Source: Lachnospiraceae bacterium
GTDB taxonomy: Bacteria > Bacillota > Clostridia > Lachnospirales > Lachnospiraceae
Assembly (NCBI GenBank): GCA_017392525.1
Contig: JAFOVD010000027.1
Coordinates: forward strand, 62,001 to 126,000
Reading direction: 5' to 3'
DNA length: 64,000 nt
Shown here: positions 44,731-53,860 of the stretch, piece after piece
How positions within the stretch are numbered: the first letter of the stretch is position 1
Layout of the letters: each line of letters begins with the position of its first letter
Translations under genes and position numbers: made by a program
Notes under the pieces: model-generated
Told to the model about the DNA's origin: nothing
The model's input: the letters and a program-made list of their open reading frames with translations, nothing else
Database searches by the model: none

Positions 44731-45811
44731 ATAACTTGCTTAGAATATTCTGAATATATGATGATAGAAATTGATTATTTAAGATATCATTATCTGCAAG
44801 TAAGTAGGAGTCTTTGCTTTTATATTCCGCACGGAAAAGTCTTTTCCCGGGATATAAAGACTCTTGTTTTTTGCTTTGAATGGCAGGAATAAATAATCCC
44901 TGTTTCTTTACAAAGCATTCCTCTTTTTTTGCTTGTCTTTTCATTTCCTTTGGAATAGTGGATCCCAGAAGTTTTGGTAAAATGATTTTTTCGGTTTCGA
45001 CAAATATATAATCTTTATAGTTTTCGAAAAAATAAAGGAATGTGCCCTCGGTTTTGTGTAGAGTTCCTTGGATTTTGTTTTTCTCCAACTTGCAAAACAT
45101 GGGATTGGCTGAGAGAGAGATAGAAACCGGAAGGTTTAAATCGGTATTGCCCTCAAAGTAAATCTCAGTATCATTTTCAGTAGTTGAAAAGGTTAAGCTT
45201 TCTATTGTGCAGTCCTTTATATGCAGATATTCTGTAATATCAAGGAGATAAAGCATATAGTGTACGTCTTCTGCATTGTGAAGAAGTAGAAGCTTTTCTT
45301 TTCCTGGATCAAAAAGAGCGGCATATTGTTTGTATATGGAAATCAGCTCTCCGCCATTATATTGATCTTCTCGATTGATGCGCAAAAAGTGCTCAATGGT
45401 CTTTTGCTTATAATTTGGCAGTTGCAGGACGCGTTTACATTTTTTCGCTATTTTAAACAGGTCGATGGAGTGAAAAAGCTCCGTGTGGAACACCATATGA
45501 TTAATTTCAAATCGCTTTTTTAGAAATGGCAAATCAAACATATCGCCGTTAAAAGTAATAATGGTATGGTATGTGGAAATGTCATTGAGAAAAGCTTCAA
45601 GCATGGCGGGTTCGTCGTCTTCGTTTTCAGCAAGATATTGAACCAGCTCATACTGATTGTTTTTATAAAACATACAACCAATTAGATAACAAATTTGGTA
45701 TGAAGCTTGAAAACCGGTGGTTTCAATATCAAGAAAAAATGTATCTTCGGTAAAATATTTATCATAGGTTTTACTTTCGATTTTTGGATAGATATTAACT
45801 ACTCTTTTCAT
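44729..45811 (-). CDS. YprB-like RNase H-fold exonuclease
   Basis: Predicted DEDD-type 3'-5' exonuclease of the YprB/RNase_H_2 family; its nucleic-acid substrate is not known. Acidic motifs visible: FFLDIETTG near residue 27, TFNGDMFDLPFL near 87-100, and HNAEDVHYMLYLL near 180. The C-terminal 150 residues are less conserved. 360 residues. TGGAGGA on the - strand gives a good ribosome site. It is one of only two - strand genes here and lies convergent to cheR and divergent from the Rnf operon. Confidence 0.83.
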   Translation of the reverse strand: MKRVVNIYPKIESKTYDKYFTEDTFFLDIETTGFQASYQICYLIGCMFYKNNQYELVQYLAENEDDEPAMLEAFLNDISTYHTIITFNGDMFDLPFLKKRFEINHMVFHTELFHSIDLFKIAKKCKRVLQLPNYKQKTIEHFLRINREDQYNGGELISIYKQYAALFDPGKEKLLLLHNAEDVHYMLYLLDITEYLHIKDCTIESLTFSTTENDTEIYFEGNTDLNLPVSISLSANPMFCKLEKNKIQGTLHKTEGTFLYFFENYKDYIFVETEKIILPKLLGSTIPKEMKRQAKKEECFVKKQGLFIPAIQSKKQESLYPGKRLFRAEYKSKDSYLLADNDILNNQFLSSYIQNILSKL

Positions 45812-45965
45812 TGTTTTCCTCCAATCATACAGTTTATCATTTTTATATATTTATTCCAACAAAGTGGAGGTAAAACAGGGGGCTTTTTGGTTGAAATAAA
45901 CATAAAGTACTTAATTATGAACAATTTTCCTAGACAGATTGCACTAGAAAAAGTACGAAAAGTGT

Positions 45966-45971
45966 TATAAT
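45966..45971 (+). promoter_or_regulatory. Extended -10 promoter of the rnf operon
   Basis: Perfect TATAAT preceded by TGT (extended -10). No convincing -35 at 16-18 nt. Transcription would start near 45978 and give a leader of about 40 nt to rnfC. Confidence 0.55.
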
Positions 45972-46020
45972 GAATGATGAAATAATTTTAGAAAGTGATC
46001 TAAAAGGAGGGGTACAATTC

Positions 46021-47343
46021 ATGGGCCTTAGGACATTTAAAGGTGGCGTTCATCCATACGATGGCAAGGACCTGTCAAAGGCAAAACCAACGAAGGAATT
46101 GTTGCCGGTAGGGGACTTAGTATTCCCGCTTTCTCAGCACATAGGTGCTCCGGCTACTCCGCTTGTGTCGGTGGGCGATTCAGTATTGGTGGGACAGAAG
46201 ATTGCAGAAGCAGGTGGATTTGTATCTGCACCGATTTATTCTTCTGTTTCCGGTACAGTAAAAGCCATCGAACCAAGAAGAGTAGCTGTTGGTGATATGG
46301 TGAATTCTATTATCATTGAGAATGATGGCAACTACATGGAGGCTGGTTTTGAAGAGACGCAGGACGTCACACAACTAAGAAAAGAAGAGATCATTCATAA
46401 AATCAAGGAGGCCGGTGTTGTCGGCATGGGTGGAGCTGGTTTTCCAACACATGTCAAACTTTCACCAAAGAATCCGGATAAAATTGAATACGTTATTGCC
46501 AATTGCGCAGAATGTGAACCGTTTTTGACCTCTGATTATCGCCGCATGATTGAAGAGCCAGAGAAGCTGGTTGAAGGTATGAGAATCATACTTCAGCTGT
46601 TTGACCATGCGAAGGGATATTTTGGCGTTGAAGACAATAAACCGGATGCAATTCAGAAGCTCATGGAACTGACGAAGGATGAGCCGAGAATGAAGGTGGT
46701 TCCGTTAATTACTAAATACCCGCAGGGTGGAGAGCGTCAGTTAATTAAAGCGGTTACAGACCGGGAAATTAATTCTAAGATGTTACCGGCAGATGCTGGA
46801 TGTATCGTAGATAATGTTGAAACTATTGTTGCTGTATACAATGCGGTTCGATATGGCAGACCACTTACAGACAGGATTTTTACTGTAACAGGTGATGCCG
46901 TTATGGAACCTCGAAATTTTAAAATCAAGATAGGTACGAATTTTGCCGAATTACTTGAGGCTGCAGGTGGACTAAAGAATCCTGCCAAGAAAATGATTGC
47001 CGGCGGACCTATGATGGGATTTGCATTGTTTGATATAAACATTCCAACTACAAAGACAACTTCAGCGTTGCTTTGTATGACAGAAGATGAGGCAAGCAAA
47101 TACGAAGAAACTGCATGTATTAATTGTGGAAGATGTGTAGAGGCATGTCCGGAGGGACTAATTCCTTCACGTCTTGCAGATTATTCACAGCATGGACAGA
47201 AGGCTGTTTTCGAGAAATGGTACGGTCTGGAATGCATTGAATGTGGAAGTTGTTCTTATGGTTGCCCGGCGAGAAGACCGCTGGCTCAGGCTATTAAGAC
47301 CATGAAGAAGCAAGTGCTTGCAGATAAGAGAAAGAAAAAGTAG
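46021..47343 (+). CDS. rnfC: Rnf complex subunit C (electron-bifurcation output, NADH side)
   Basis: Peripheral subunit holding FMN/NADH and two [4Fe-4S] clusters. Residues 1-350 carry the NADH-dehydrogenase-like domain with GAGGVVGMGGAGFPTH-type Gly-rich motif (read here as VVGMGGAGFPTHVKLSPK) and YPQGGERQLIKA. Cluster motifs are CINCGRCVEACP (from Cys366) and CIECGSCSYGCP (from Cys405). I start at ATG 46021 after AAGGAGGGG; an ATG at 45970 overlaps the -10 region and is rejected. 440 residues. First gene of the six-gene rnf operon. Confidence 0.96.
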   Translation: MGLRTFKGGVHPYDGKDLSKAKPTKELLPVGDLVFPLSQHIGAPATPLVSVGDSVLVGQKIAEAGGFVSAPIYSSVSGTVKAIEPRRVAVGDMVNSIIIENDGNYMEAGFEETQDVTQLRKEEIIHKIKEAGVVGMGGAGFPTHVKLSPKNPDKIEYVIANCAECEPFLTSDYRRMIEEPEKLVEGMRIILQLFDHAKGYFGVEDNKPDAIQKLMELTKDEPRMKVVPLITKYPQGGERQLIKAVTDREINSKMLPADAGCIVDNVETIVAVYNAVRYGRPLTDRIFTVTGDAVMEPRNFKIKIGTNFAELLEAAGGLKNPAKKMIAGGPMMGFALFDINIPTTKTTSALLCMTEDEASKYEETACINCGRCVEACPEGLIPSRLADYSQHGQKAVFEKWYGLECIECGSCSYGCPARRPLAQAIKTMKKQVLADKRKKK

Positions 47344-47357
47344 GAGAGGTGACAAAC

Positions 47358-48299
47358 GTGAGTGATTTATTTTCTGTAACATCTGCCCCACATGTAAGGG
47401 ATAAGATGGATACAAAGCGTATTATGCTTCTGGTAATCGTTTCCTTGTTACCGGCTTCTGTATTTGGAATCTGTAACTTTGGAATCAGAGCTCTTTTGGT
47501 GATTCTTGCGACAGTTATCAGTGCTGTTGTTTCAGAATATGTATATGAGTTTATTGTTAAGAAAAAGAGTACAATCAATGATTTAAGTGCGGTTGTGACA
47601 GGGTTGTTGCTGGCATTAAATCTACCACATACAATTCCTATCTGGATGGCTGTACTAGGTGGCGCATTTGCAATTATTGTTGTTAAGATGCTTTTTGGTG
47701 GACTTGGCCAGAACTTTATGAATCCCGCACTTGGTGCTAGATGTTTTCTGGTAATTTCCTTTACTGCACAGATGACAAGTTTTACATATGACGGTGTTAC
47801 CGGTGCGACTCCACTTGCACAGTTAAAGGCAGGAGAGTCTGTAAATGTTATGAAGATGCTTCTTGGTACAGAAGCGGGTACGATTGGTGAGACATCAGTG
47901 ATTGCGCTTTTGTTAGGTGCAGTTATTCTGATTCTTTTCGGCGTAATTGATCTTCGTATTCCGGGAACATATATTTTGACTTTCGCAATTTTTGTTGTTT
48001 TATTTGGAGGTCGTGGTTTAGATATTACATATCTGGTTGCACAGATTTGTGGTGGAGGTTTGATTCTTGGTGCATTCTTTATGGCGACAGATTATGTAAC
48101 ATCGCCAATAACACCTATGGGTAAGATTTTATTCGGTATCTGCCTGGGAGTTTTGACTGGAATCTTCCGTATTTTTGGAGCTTCAGCAGAAGGCGTAAGT
48201 TACGCAATTATTATTAGCAACCTGCTTGTGCCATTGATTGAGCGTGTTACTGTGCCACGGGCATTTGGCATACAAAGAGAAAAGGAGGGAGAGGCATGA
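47358..48299 (+). CDS. rnfD: Rnf complex subunit D (covalent FMN, membrane)
   Basis: Membrane subunit with nine or so hydrophobic segments that carries covalent FMN. The flavinylation site is the TGAT motif in DGVTGATPL, with Thr151 as the attachment residue, the substrate of ApbE. I choose GTG 47358; GTG 47349 overlaps the GGAGAGG ribosome site. 313 residues. Its end overlaps rnfG by 4 nt, indicating translational coupling. Confidence 0.95.
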   Translation: MSDLFSVTSAPHVRDKMDTKRIMLLVIVSLLPASVFGICNFGIRALLVILATVISAVVSEYVYEFIVKKKSTINDLSAVVTGLLLALNLPHTIPIWMAVLGGAFAIIVVKMLFGGLGQNFMNPALGARCFLVISFTAQMTSFTYDGVTGATPLAQLKAGESVNVMKMLLGTEAGTIGETSVIALLLGAVILILFGVIDLRIPGTYILTFAIFVVLFGGRGLDITYLVAQICGGGLILGAFFMATDYVTSPITPMGKILFGICLGVLTGIFRIFGASAEGVSYAIIISNLLVPLIERVTVPRAFGIQREKEGEA

Positions 48300-48910
48300 A
48301 TAAATTAGTAAAAGATGCTTTGATCCTGACCTTAATTACCTTGATTGCTGGAACTGCACTTGGAATTGTCTATGAGATTACAAAAGCGCCGATTGCTGCA
48401 GCTCAGGAAAAGGCTACGCAGGAAGCTTACAAGGCTGTGTTTAGTGATGCAACATCCTTTGCTGACCATGAGGGGTTTGATGCTGATGTAGCATCAAAGC
48501 TTGTTCATGAGGAAGGATATACAGATGATGATATCGATAATTGTGTTGATGCACTGGATGCTTCCGGTAATTTATTAGGTTATGTTATTACAGTGACATC
48601 ACATGCGGGATATGGCGGTGATATCACATTTTCTATGGGCGTGAAACTGGATGGAACTATGAATGGTTATTCCATTACAACAATTGGGGAAACTGCGGGC
48701 CTTGGTATGAAGGCTAAGGAAAGTGGTTTCTCAGATCAATTTAAAAATATAGTTTCTAATGTTTATGAAGTAGTAAAGTCAGCACCAAGTGGTGACAATG
48801 AAATACAGGCTATTTCCGGCGCGACTATCACTTCGAAGGCCATGACAAATGGTGTAAATGCCGGATTTAAGTACTTCAATAGCCTGGTAGGAGGTGGAGA
48901 AAATGAATAA
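48296..48910 (+). CDS. rnfG: Rnf complex subunit G (covalent FMN)
   Basis: Membrane-anchored extracytoplasmic FMN-binding subunit. One N-terminal hydrophobic helix (about 8-28) and an FMN-binding domain with the SGAT motif (Ser174-Thr177), where Thr177 should carry the flavin. GETAGLGMKAK is another family mark. 204 residues. It overlaps rnfD by 4 nt and rnfE by 8 nt. Confidence 0.95.
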   Translation: MNKLVKDALILTLITLIAGTALGIVYEITKAPIAAAQEKATQEAYKAVFSDATSFADHEGFDADVASKLVHEEGYTDDDIDNCVDALDASGNLLGYVITVTSHAGYGGDITFSMGVKLDGTMNGYSITTIGETAGLGMKAKESGFSDQFKNIVSNVYEVVKSAPSGDNEIQAISGATITSKAMTNGVNAGFKYFNSLVGGGENE

Positions 48911-49658
48911 ACCGGTCGAACGTTTATATAACGGTATCCTGAAAGAAAATCCATCCTTCGTATTAATGCTTGGTATGTGTCCAACCCTTGCGGTAACAAC
49001 CTCCGCAATTAATGGTTTGGGAATGGGATTATCAACAACAGTGGTACTTGCCATGTCAAATCTTTTGATTTCACTTTTGAGAAATGTTATTCCGGATCGA
49101 GTTCGTATGCCGGCGTACATTGTGGTTGTTGCTTCCCTGGTTACAATGGTTCAGTTTTTGATGCAGGGATTTGTACCATCTTTATATGAATCTCTGGGAA
49201 TTTATATTCCGCTTATTGTTGTAAATTGCATTATTCTTGGACGTGCAGAAAGTTATGCATCCAAAAATCCACCGGTACCTTCACTTTTTGATGGATTAGG
49301 AATGGGACTTGGATTTTCTATGAGTTTAACAATTATTGGATTGGTTAGAGAATTGCTTGGAGCGGGTACTGCCTTTAATATACAGTTACTCCCGCTTGCT
49401 GATTCTGCTAATGGAACGGCTGGGTTCACACCAATTTCAATTTTTATTATGCCGCCTGGAGCATTTATGGTTCTGGCAGTTTTGGTGGCAGTTATGAATG
49501 TGGTTCGTAAAAAGATGGAGGCAAAGGGAAAGCCTCTTGCTGCACCACAGGGCTGCATAACCGGAGACTGCAGTGGATGTAGTTTCAGTGCCGGATGTAC
49601 AGGTAAATCTTCAGAACGTATTTTGGAAGCGGAAGAAAAAGTAGAAAAGGAGGATTAG
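48903..49658 (+). CDS. rnfE: Rnf complex subunit E with Cys-rich tail
   Basis: Integral membrane subunit, six hydrophobic segments. MLGMCPTLAVTTSAINGLGMG at the start and the ESYASKNPPVPSLFDGLGMG-type segment (read here in two parts) are family marks. The C-terminal tail has four cysteines (Cys218, Cys223, Cys226, Cys232) within 15 residues, on the cytoplasmic side by topology prediction. I choose ATG 48903 after GGAGG; GTG 48894 overlaps that site. 251 residues. Confidence 0.93.
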   Translation: MNKPVERLYNGILKENPSFVLMLGMCPTLAVTTSAINGLGMGLSTTVVLAMSNLLISLLRNVIPDRVRMPAYIVVVASLVTMVQFLMQGFVPSLYESLGIYIPLIVVNCIILGRAESYASKNPPVPSLFDGLGMGLGFSMSLTIIGLVRELLGAGTAFNIQLLPLADSANGTAGFTPISIFIMPPGAFMVLAVLVAVMNVVRKKMEAKGKPLAAPQGCITGDCSGCSFSAGCTGKSSERILEAEEKVEKED

Positions 49659-49662
49659 TACA

Positions 49663-50238
49663 ATGAAAGAATTACTGTTAATTATAATTGCATCATCGAT
49701 TGTAAATAATGTTGTACTGAGCCAATTCCTTGGTATTTGTCCATTTCTTGGTGTCTCAAAAAAGGTTGAGACTGCGGCCGGAATGGGCGGTGCAGTTATT
49801 TTCGTTATCGCAATTTCGTCTTTTGTTACCGGTTTAATTTACAAGTTTATTCTTGTCCCTACCGGTTTTGTATACCTACAGACAATTGTATTTATTCTTG
49901 TAATTGCTGCTCTGGTTCAGTTTGTTGAGATGTTTTTAAAGAAGAATATACCGTCTTTATACAAGGCGCTTGGAGTATATCTTCCATTAATTACAACAAA
50001 CTGTGCAGTGTTAGGTGTTGCATTAAATAACGTAACAAATGGGTACAATATCCTTCAGGGTGTTGTTTACGGTGTTGGTACAGCAGTTGGTTTTACAATT
50101 GCAATTGTTATTATGGCCGGTATACGTGAAAAAATTGAATATAATGACATTCCGGAACCATTTAAGGGTACGGCAATTGTGCTTGTTACAGCAAGTCTTA
50201 TGGCAATTGCCTTTACCGGTTTTTCCGGAGTAATCTAA
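49663..50238 (+). CDS. rnfA: Rnf complex subunit A
   Basis: Integral membrane subunit homologous to RnfE, with six hydrophobic segments in 191 residues. SIVNNVVLSQFLGICPFLG near the start contains the conserved Cys that, with that of RnfE, binds an intramembrane [2Fe-2S] cluster in structures of the complex. TTNCAVLGVALNN holds the second Cys. It starts 4 nt after rnfE, with AAGGAGG upstream. Confidence 0.95.
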   Translation: MKELLLIIIASSIVNNVVLSQFLGICPFLGVSKKVETAAGMGGAVIFVIAISSFVTGLIYKFILVPTGFVYLQTIVFILVIAALVQFVEMFLKKNIPSLYKALGVYLPLITTNCAVLGVALNNVTNGYNILQGVVYGVGTAVGFTIAIVIMAGIREKIEYNDIPEPFKGTAIVLVTASLMAIAFTGFSGVI

Positions 50239-50252
50239 GGAGGGGTGACGAG

Positions 50253-51056
50253 ATGATAACTGGAATTTTAATTTCTGCAGTCATTGTCAGTGTTACCGGC
50301 TGCTTAATAGGTTTTTTCCTTTGTTTTTCTTCTGAGAAGTTTAAGGTTGAAGTAGATCCTAAGGAAGAGGCTGTATTGGGAGAACTTCCAGGTAATAACT
50401 GTGGTGGCTGCGGATATGCGGGTTGCTCAGGTCTGGCGGCAGCTATAGCAAAAGGGGATGCCCCGGTTAACCAATGTCCGGTTGGTGGAGCACCTGTTGC
50501 TGCAAAAATTGCTGAAATAATGGGTGTTGAAGCTGGTGATTCAATTCATCAGGTGGCATATGTAAAGTGTGCCGGTGATTGTGAAAAGGCAAAAAATAAT
50601 TATCAATATACCGGTGTCAACAAATGTAGTGCGATGCAATTTGTACCGGGAGGCGGACCAAAAGCCTGTTCTTATGGGTGCCTTGGTTTTGGCGAGTGCG
50701 TAGAGGCTTGTCAGTTTGATGCGATACATATTGTGGATGGAATTGCCAAGGTTGATAAGGAAGCATGTAAGGCATGTGGAAAATGTATAGAAGTTTGTCC
50801 AAGAAATATGATTGAGCTTATTCCATATGATTCTAATTATGCTGTTGCATGCAGCTCTAAAAATAAGGGTAAGGATGTTATGCAGGTTTGCTCTGCCGGA
50901 TGTATTGGATGTCATTTGTGCGAGAAGCAATGTGAATACGATGCGATTCATGTAGAAGATAATATTGCACATATTGATCAGTTTAAGTGTACAGGTTGCG
51001 GTAAGTGTGCTGAGAAATGTCCGAAGAAAGTGATTTTACATCTTAAAGCGGTATAG
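50253..51056 (+). CDS. rnfB: Rnf complex subunit B (ferredoxin-accepting, multi-cluster)
   Basis: Takes electrons from reduced ferredoxin. An N-terminal membrane helix (about 5-27) is followed by a cluster domain with CGGCGYAGC (near residue 50) and a later Cys. Then come four CxxCxxCxxxC-type ferredoxin motifs: CLGFGECVEACQ, CKACGKCIEVCP, CIGCHLCEKQC and CTGCGKCAEKCP, which would hold further [4Fe-4S] clusters. 267 residues. Last gene of the rnf operon; a strong terminator follows. Confidence 0.95.
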   Translation: MITGILISAVIVSVTGCLIGFFLCFSSEKFKVEVDPKEEAVLGELPGNNCGGCGYAGCSGLAAAIAKGDAPVNQCPVGGAPVAAKIAEIMGVEAGDSIHQVAYVKCAGDCEKAKNNYQYTGVNKCSAMQFVPGGGPKACSYGCLGFGECVEACQFDAIHIVDGIAKVDKEACKACGKCIEVCPRNMIELIPYDSNYAVACSSKNKGKDVMQVCSAGCIGCHLCEKQCEYDAIHVEDNIAHIDQFKCTGCGKCAEKCPKKVILHLKAV

Positions 51057-51057
51057 A

Positions 51058-51094
51058 AAAAGGCGAGGAAATGATTCATTTCCTCGTCTTTTTT
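51058..51094 (+). terminator. Bidirectional terminator between rnfB and apbE
   Basis: Fifteen-pair stem (centre GAGGAAATG with CATTTCCTC, ATT loop, one wobble) with A- and T-runs on either side, so it can end transcription from both the rnf operon and the convergent apbE. Confidence 0.9.
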
Positions 51095-52100
51095 ATTTTG
51101 CAGTTTTTTCAAATGGAATTGTCGTTCCAATTCCGGAAGTATAAAAAATTTCATTGGATGTGGTTATAAATATTGCTTCCACATTATCTAATCCTTCTAC
51201 AAAATCTTTTCCATCCTCAGGTCCCATGGTAAACACAGTCGTAGACAAAGCATCTGCATCTACAGAAGAATCTGTGATAATTGTTACAGAAGACAGGCCG
51301 TTGTCTATAGGGTAACCGGAAGATAAATCAAGGATATGATGGTATAGTTTGCCGTCCTTTTTAAAGTATCGCTGATAGGTTCCGGAGGTAACTACAGACT
51401 GGTCTTTGACTTTTACGGATGCAATTACAGATCCATCATCGGAAAACGGTTCTTGTAAGCCGATGTTATAGGAGGAATTATCTTCCTTTGGACCTACGCA
51501 GAGAACATTTCCACCGAGATTAATCATCCCTTCTGTGATTCCTTCAGAGTTGAGGTAGGATTTGATTTCGTCAGCAATGTAACCCTTTGCAATTCCGCCT
51601 AAATCAATGATGCCGTCACCGCTGTAGGTGACAGTTGTGCCATCTACATGAACTTTTGAATAATCTACAACAGAAAGTGCTTGTGATATTTGATCGTCTG
51701 ATGGTACATTGCCGGTGTTGTTATCAAAATCCCAGAGATTACTTAAGGAACCTACAGTGATGTCAAATTTGCCGCCAGATAATTCGCTATAATAGATGCC
51801 TTTATTTAGAAGCTCGGCTGTTTCTTTATGAACTTTAACTGGCTGATGATTGGCATTGTTGATTTTTGAAATATCGCTTTCGGCGATGGTATTAGAAAAA
51901 TAATTTTCATACTTTTCTGCTATTTTGAAACATTTATCAATTTGCTCTTCTGCATCATCTGAATATAGAGTTATAGAAATTACGGTATCCAGATAAAATC
52001 CCTGTTTCGTAATTCCTGACGCATTTTTACAACCGGTAAAAGAGAGTAGTGAAATACATAAGCTGATAATAATTATTCGTGAAATCCAACTCTTTTTCAT
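51093..52100 (-). CDS. apbE: FAD:protein FMN transferase (ApbE), lipoprotein
   Basis: Transfers FMN from FAD onto Thr of S/TGAT motifs in extracytoplasmic or membrane proteins such as RnfD and RnfG. The N-terminus is a lipoprotein-like signal ending in SFTGC (Cys24). FYLDTVISITLY, GGIAKGYIADEI, INLGGNVLCVG and DALSTTVFTMG are family motifs; the last includes the metal Asp. 335 residues. AGAGGT on the - strand precedes the start. It is convergent to rnfB, so its location but not its transcription unit couples it to Rnf. Confidence 0.94.
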   Translation of the reverse strand: MKKSWISRIIIISLCISLLSFTGCKNASGITKQGFYLDTVISITLYSDDAEEQIDKCFKIAEKYENYFSNTIAESDISKINNANHQPVKVHKETAELLNKGIYYSELSGGKFDITVGSLSNLWDFDNNTGNVPSDDQISQALSVVDYSKVHVDGTTVTYSGDGIIDLGGIAKGYIADEIKSYLNSEGITEGMINLGGNVLCVGPKEDNSSYNIGLQEPFSDDGSVIASVKVKDQSVVTSGTYQRYFKKDGKLYHHILDLSSGYPIDNGLSSVTIITDSSVDADALSTTVFTMGPEDGKDFVEGLDNVEAIFITTSNEIFYTSGIGTTIPFEKTAK

Positions 52101-52176
52101 ATGTTTTACCTCTTTTGTTATTTAAAACAAATTTAGCATATCAAAATTGGATTTGAATAGCAACGATAGATGATTT

Positions 52177-52203
52177 TTGACGTAAAGTATGGTACATTAT
52201 AAA
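52177..52203 (+). promoter_or_regulatory. Possible proB promoter
   Basis: TTGACG at 52177-52182 and TATAAA at 52198-52203, with a 15-nt spacer that is shorter than ideal. It lies in the divergent region between apbE and proB, where I see no other good candidate. Confidence 0.4.
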
Positions 52204-52236
52204 AGTTAAAATAAAATTTGGGAAAGGTAGAACGAG

Positions 52237-53070
52237 ATGGACTTTTCAGAGAAAAAAAGAGTAGTTGTTAAAATCGGTTCGAATTCTCTAACACATCCGG
52301 TCACTGGTCATGTAGATTATATTAAAATCGAAAGATTAGTGAGAGAGTTATGTGATTTGAAGAATCGTGGTATGGATGTTTGTCTGGTGACGTCAGGCGC
52401 GATTGCTGTTGGTAGACAATCTGTAGGTTATAAAGAACGCCCCAAGACAAATGCAGAGAAACAGGCTCTTGCATCAGTTGGACAAGCCCGTCTGATGTCT
52501 ATCTATCAAAGATATTTTTCAGAATACACCCAGAGCGCCGGCCAGATTCTTATGACAAAGAATACTATGCTGGATGATGTATCCCGCAAAAATGCTGAGC
52601 ATACATTTGAACAGTTATTTTCTATGGGAGTAATTCCGGTAGTAAATGAAAATGATACGATTTCAACGTACGAAATGCAGTTTGGTGACAATGATACACT
52701 TTCTGCCATAGTTTGCTCCTTGATTCAGGCGGATCTTCTGATTTTGCTTTCTGATATTGACGGATTATTTACTGCAGATCCAAAACTTGATCCGGAGGCA
52801 AAATTATTGGATTATGTGGAGGAAATTGACGAAGATTTGGAGGCAATGGCAGGAAATGAACCGGGAAGTGATCTTGGAACAGGTGGTATGAGAACTAAGA
52901 TTCGAGCTGCCAAGATTGCATCTAAGGCCGGCGCAGAGATGATAATTGCAAATGGAAAAGATGTCAGTATTATTCACAAGATTTTTGAAGGTGATTTTAC
53001 AGGGACTGTTTTTCAGGCAAATTATGACGATGATTTTTATGTTGTAGATTTTTTGAAGGAGTTATATTAG
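52237..53070 (+). CDS. proB: Glutamate 5-kinase
   Basis: First step of proline synthesis, gamma-glutamyl phosphate from glutamate and ATP. The amino-acid kinase fold shows VVKIGSNSLTHP, VTSGAIAVGRQ, VVNENDTIS and GTGGMRTKIRAAKIA. 277 residues: the C-terminal PUA domain of longer ProB is absent, which is common in this group. GAAAGG lies upstream. DUF896 begins at the base after its stop. Confidence 0.95.
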   Translation: MDFSEKKRVVVKIGSNSLTHPVTGHVDYIKIERLVRELCDLKNRGMDVCLVTSGAIAVGRQSVGYKERPKTNAEKQALASVGQARLMSIYQRYFSEYTQSAGQILMTKNTMLDDVSRKNAEHTFEQLFSMGVIPVVNENDTISTYEMQFGDNDTLSAIVCSLIQADLLILLSDIDGLFTADPKLDPEAKLLDYVEEIDEDLEAMAGNEPGSDLGTGGMRTKIRAAKIASKAGAEMIIANGKDVSIIHKIFEGDFTGTVFQANYDDDFYVVDFLKELY

Positions 53071-53283
53071 ATGACAAATGAACAGATTGCTCGTATTAAC
53101 GAGTTATATCATAAGTCTAAAGCTGAAGGACTGACACCGGAAGAGGCAAAGGAACAGAAAGCTTTGAGACAGGCATATATTGCAGATATAAAGAAAAATG
53201 TGCAGGCACAGATTAACAATATTGATTTTGTTAATCCGGATGGATCCATTACACCGGCCAGCGCTATGAAAAAGAAGAAATAA
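53071..53283 (+). CDS. DUF896 small protein (YnzC-like)
   Basis: 70-residue highly charged protein of the DUF896 family, with an N-terminal helical hairpin (INELYHKSKAEGLTPEEAKEQ) and the family segment AYIADIKKN. The function is unknown. It abuts proB with no gap, so it is translated from the same mRNA; fthC follows after 1 nt. Confidence 0.9.
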   Translation: MTNEQIARINELYHKSKAEGLTPEEAKEQKALRQAYIADIKKNVQAQINNIDFVNPDGSITPASAMKKKK

Positions 53284-53284
53284 A

Positions 53285-53860
53285 ATGGAACTTAGAAAAG
53301 AAATTCAGGAAAAAAGAAAAGATTTAAGACCCGAATACATGGAACGGTTTTCTTTTGAAGCATCTAGCTGCCTTTATAAGTTTTTAAAAAAGAAACTTCT
53401 TATAGACGGGAAAACTCCTGCATTTCTCTGTTATTATCCGCTGGGAAATGAAGTTAGTTTGCTTCCTCTGTATCAGGAACTGTTAGAGGAAGGAATGGTT
53501 CTTTATTTTCCGGTTACAGATAAAGAGGAAATGAAATTCTATAGAGTGAGTTCGCTTAAAATGTTTGTGGAAGGGCACTTTCATGTAATGGAGCCTACGG
53601 AACGTGCAAACGAATTAACAGATTATAATCAGGAATTAATTTGTTTTACACCCGGAGTAGGGTTTGATATATTCGGAAATCGAATCGGATATGGAAAAGG
53701 ATACTATGATCGCTATCTGAAAAAATGTGTATGCTGCCAAAAGATTGGCATTGCTTATCCTATGCAGATAGTTGAAGGCCTGGAGGTAAAACCATGGGAT
53801 GTGCCAATGGATTATTTGCTTCCTGAGATTATGGAGGATACTCATGAACAATTTGACTAA
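53285..53860 (+). CDS. 5-Formyltetrahydrofolate cyclo-ligase
   Basis: Salvages 5-formyl-THF to 5,10-methenyl-THF with [23 protein letters not shown] is the diagnostic C-terminal motif, and the [12 protein letters not shown]-terminus fits. 191 residues. It overlaps proA by 17 nt, so this folate gene is embedded in the proline operon. The ribosome site is weak (AAATAAA), in line with coupling to the preceding stop 1 nt away. Confidence 0.94.
   Translation: MELRKEIQEKRKDLRPEYMERFSFEASSCLYKFLKKKLLIDGKTPAFLCYYPLGNEVSLLPLYQELLEEGMVLYFPVTDKEEMKFYRVSSLKMFVEGHFHVMEPTERANELTDYNQELICFTPGVGFDIFGNRIGYGKGYYDRYLKKCVCCQKIGIAYPMQIVEGLEVKPWDVPMDYLLPEIMEDTHEQFD

Noticed and set aside
45707..45970. Open frame on the + strand opposite the YprB-like gene start
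   Set aside because: It runs antisense to the exonuclease gene and over the rnf promoter; no ribosome site and no recognisable product.
45970..46020. ATG 45970 as rnfC start
   Set aside because: It overlaps the TATAAT at 45966-45971, so it would be at or before the transcription start; ATG 46021 has AAGGAGGGG.
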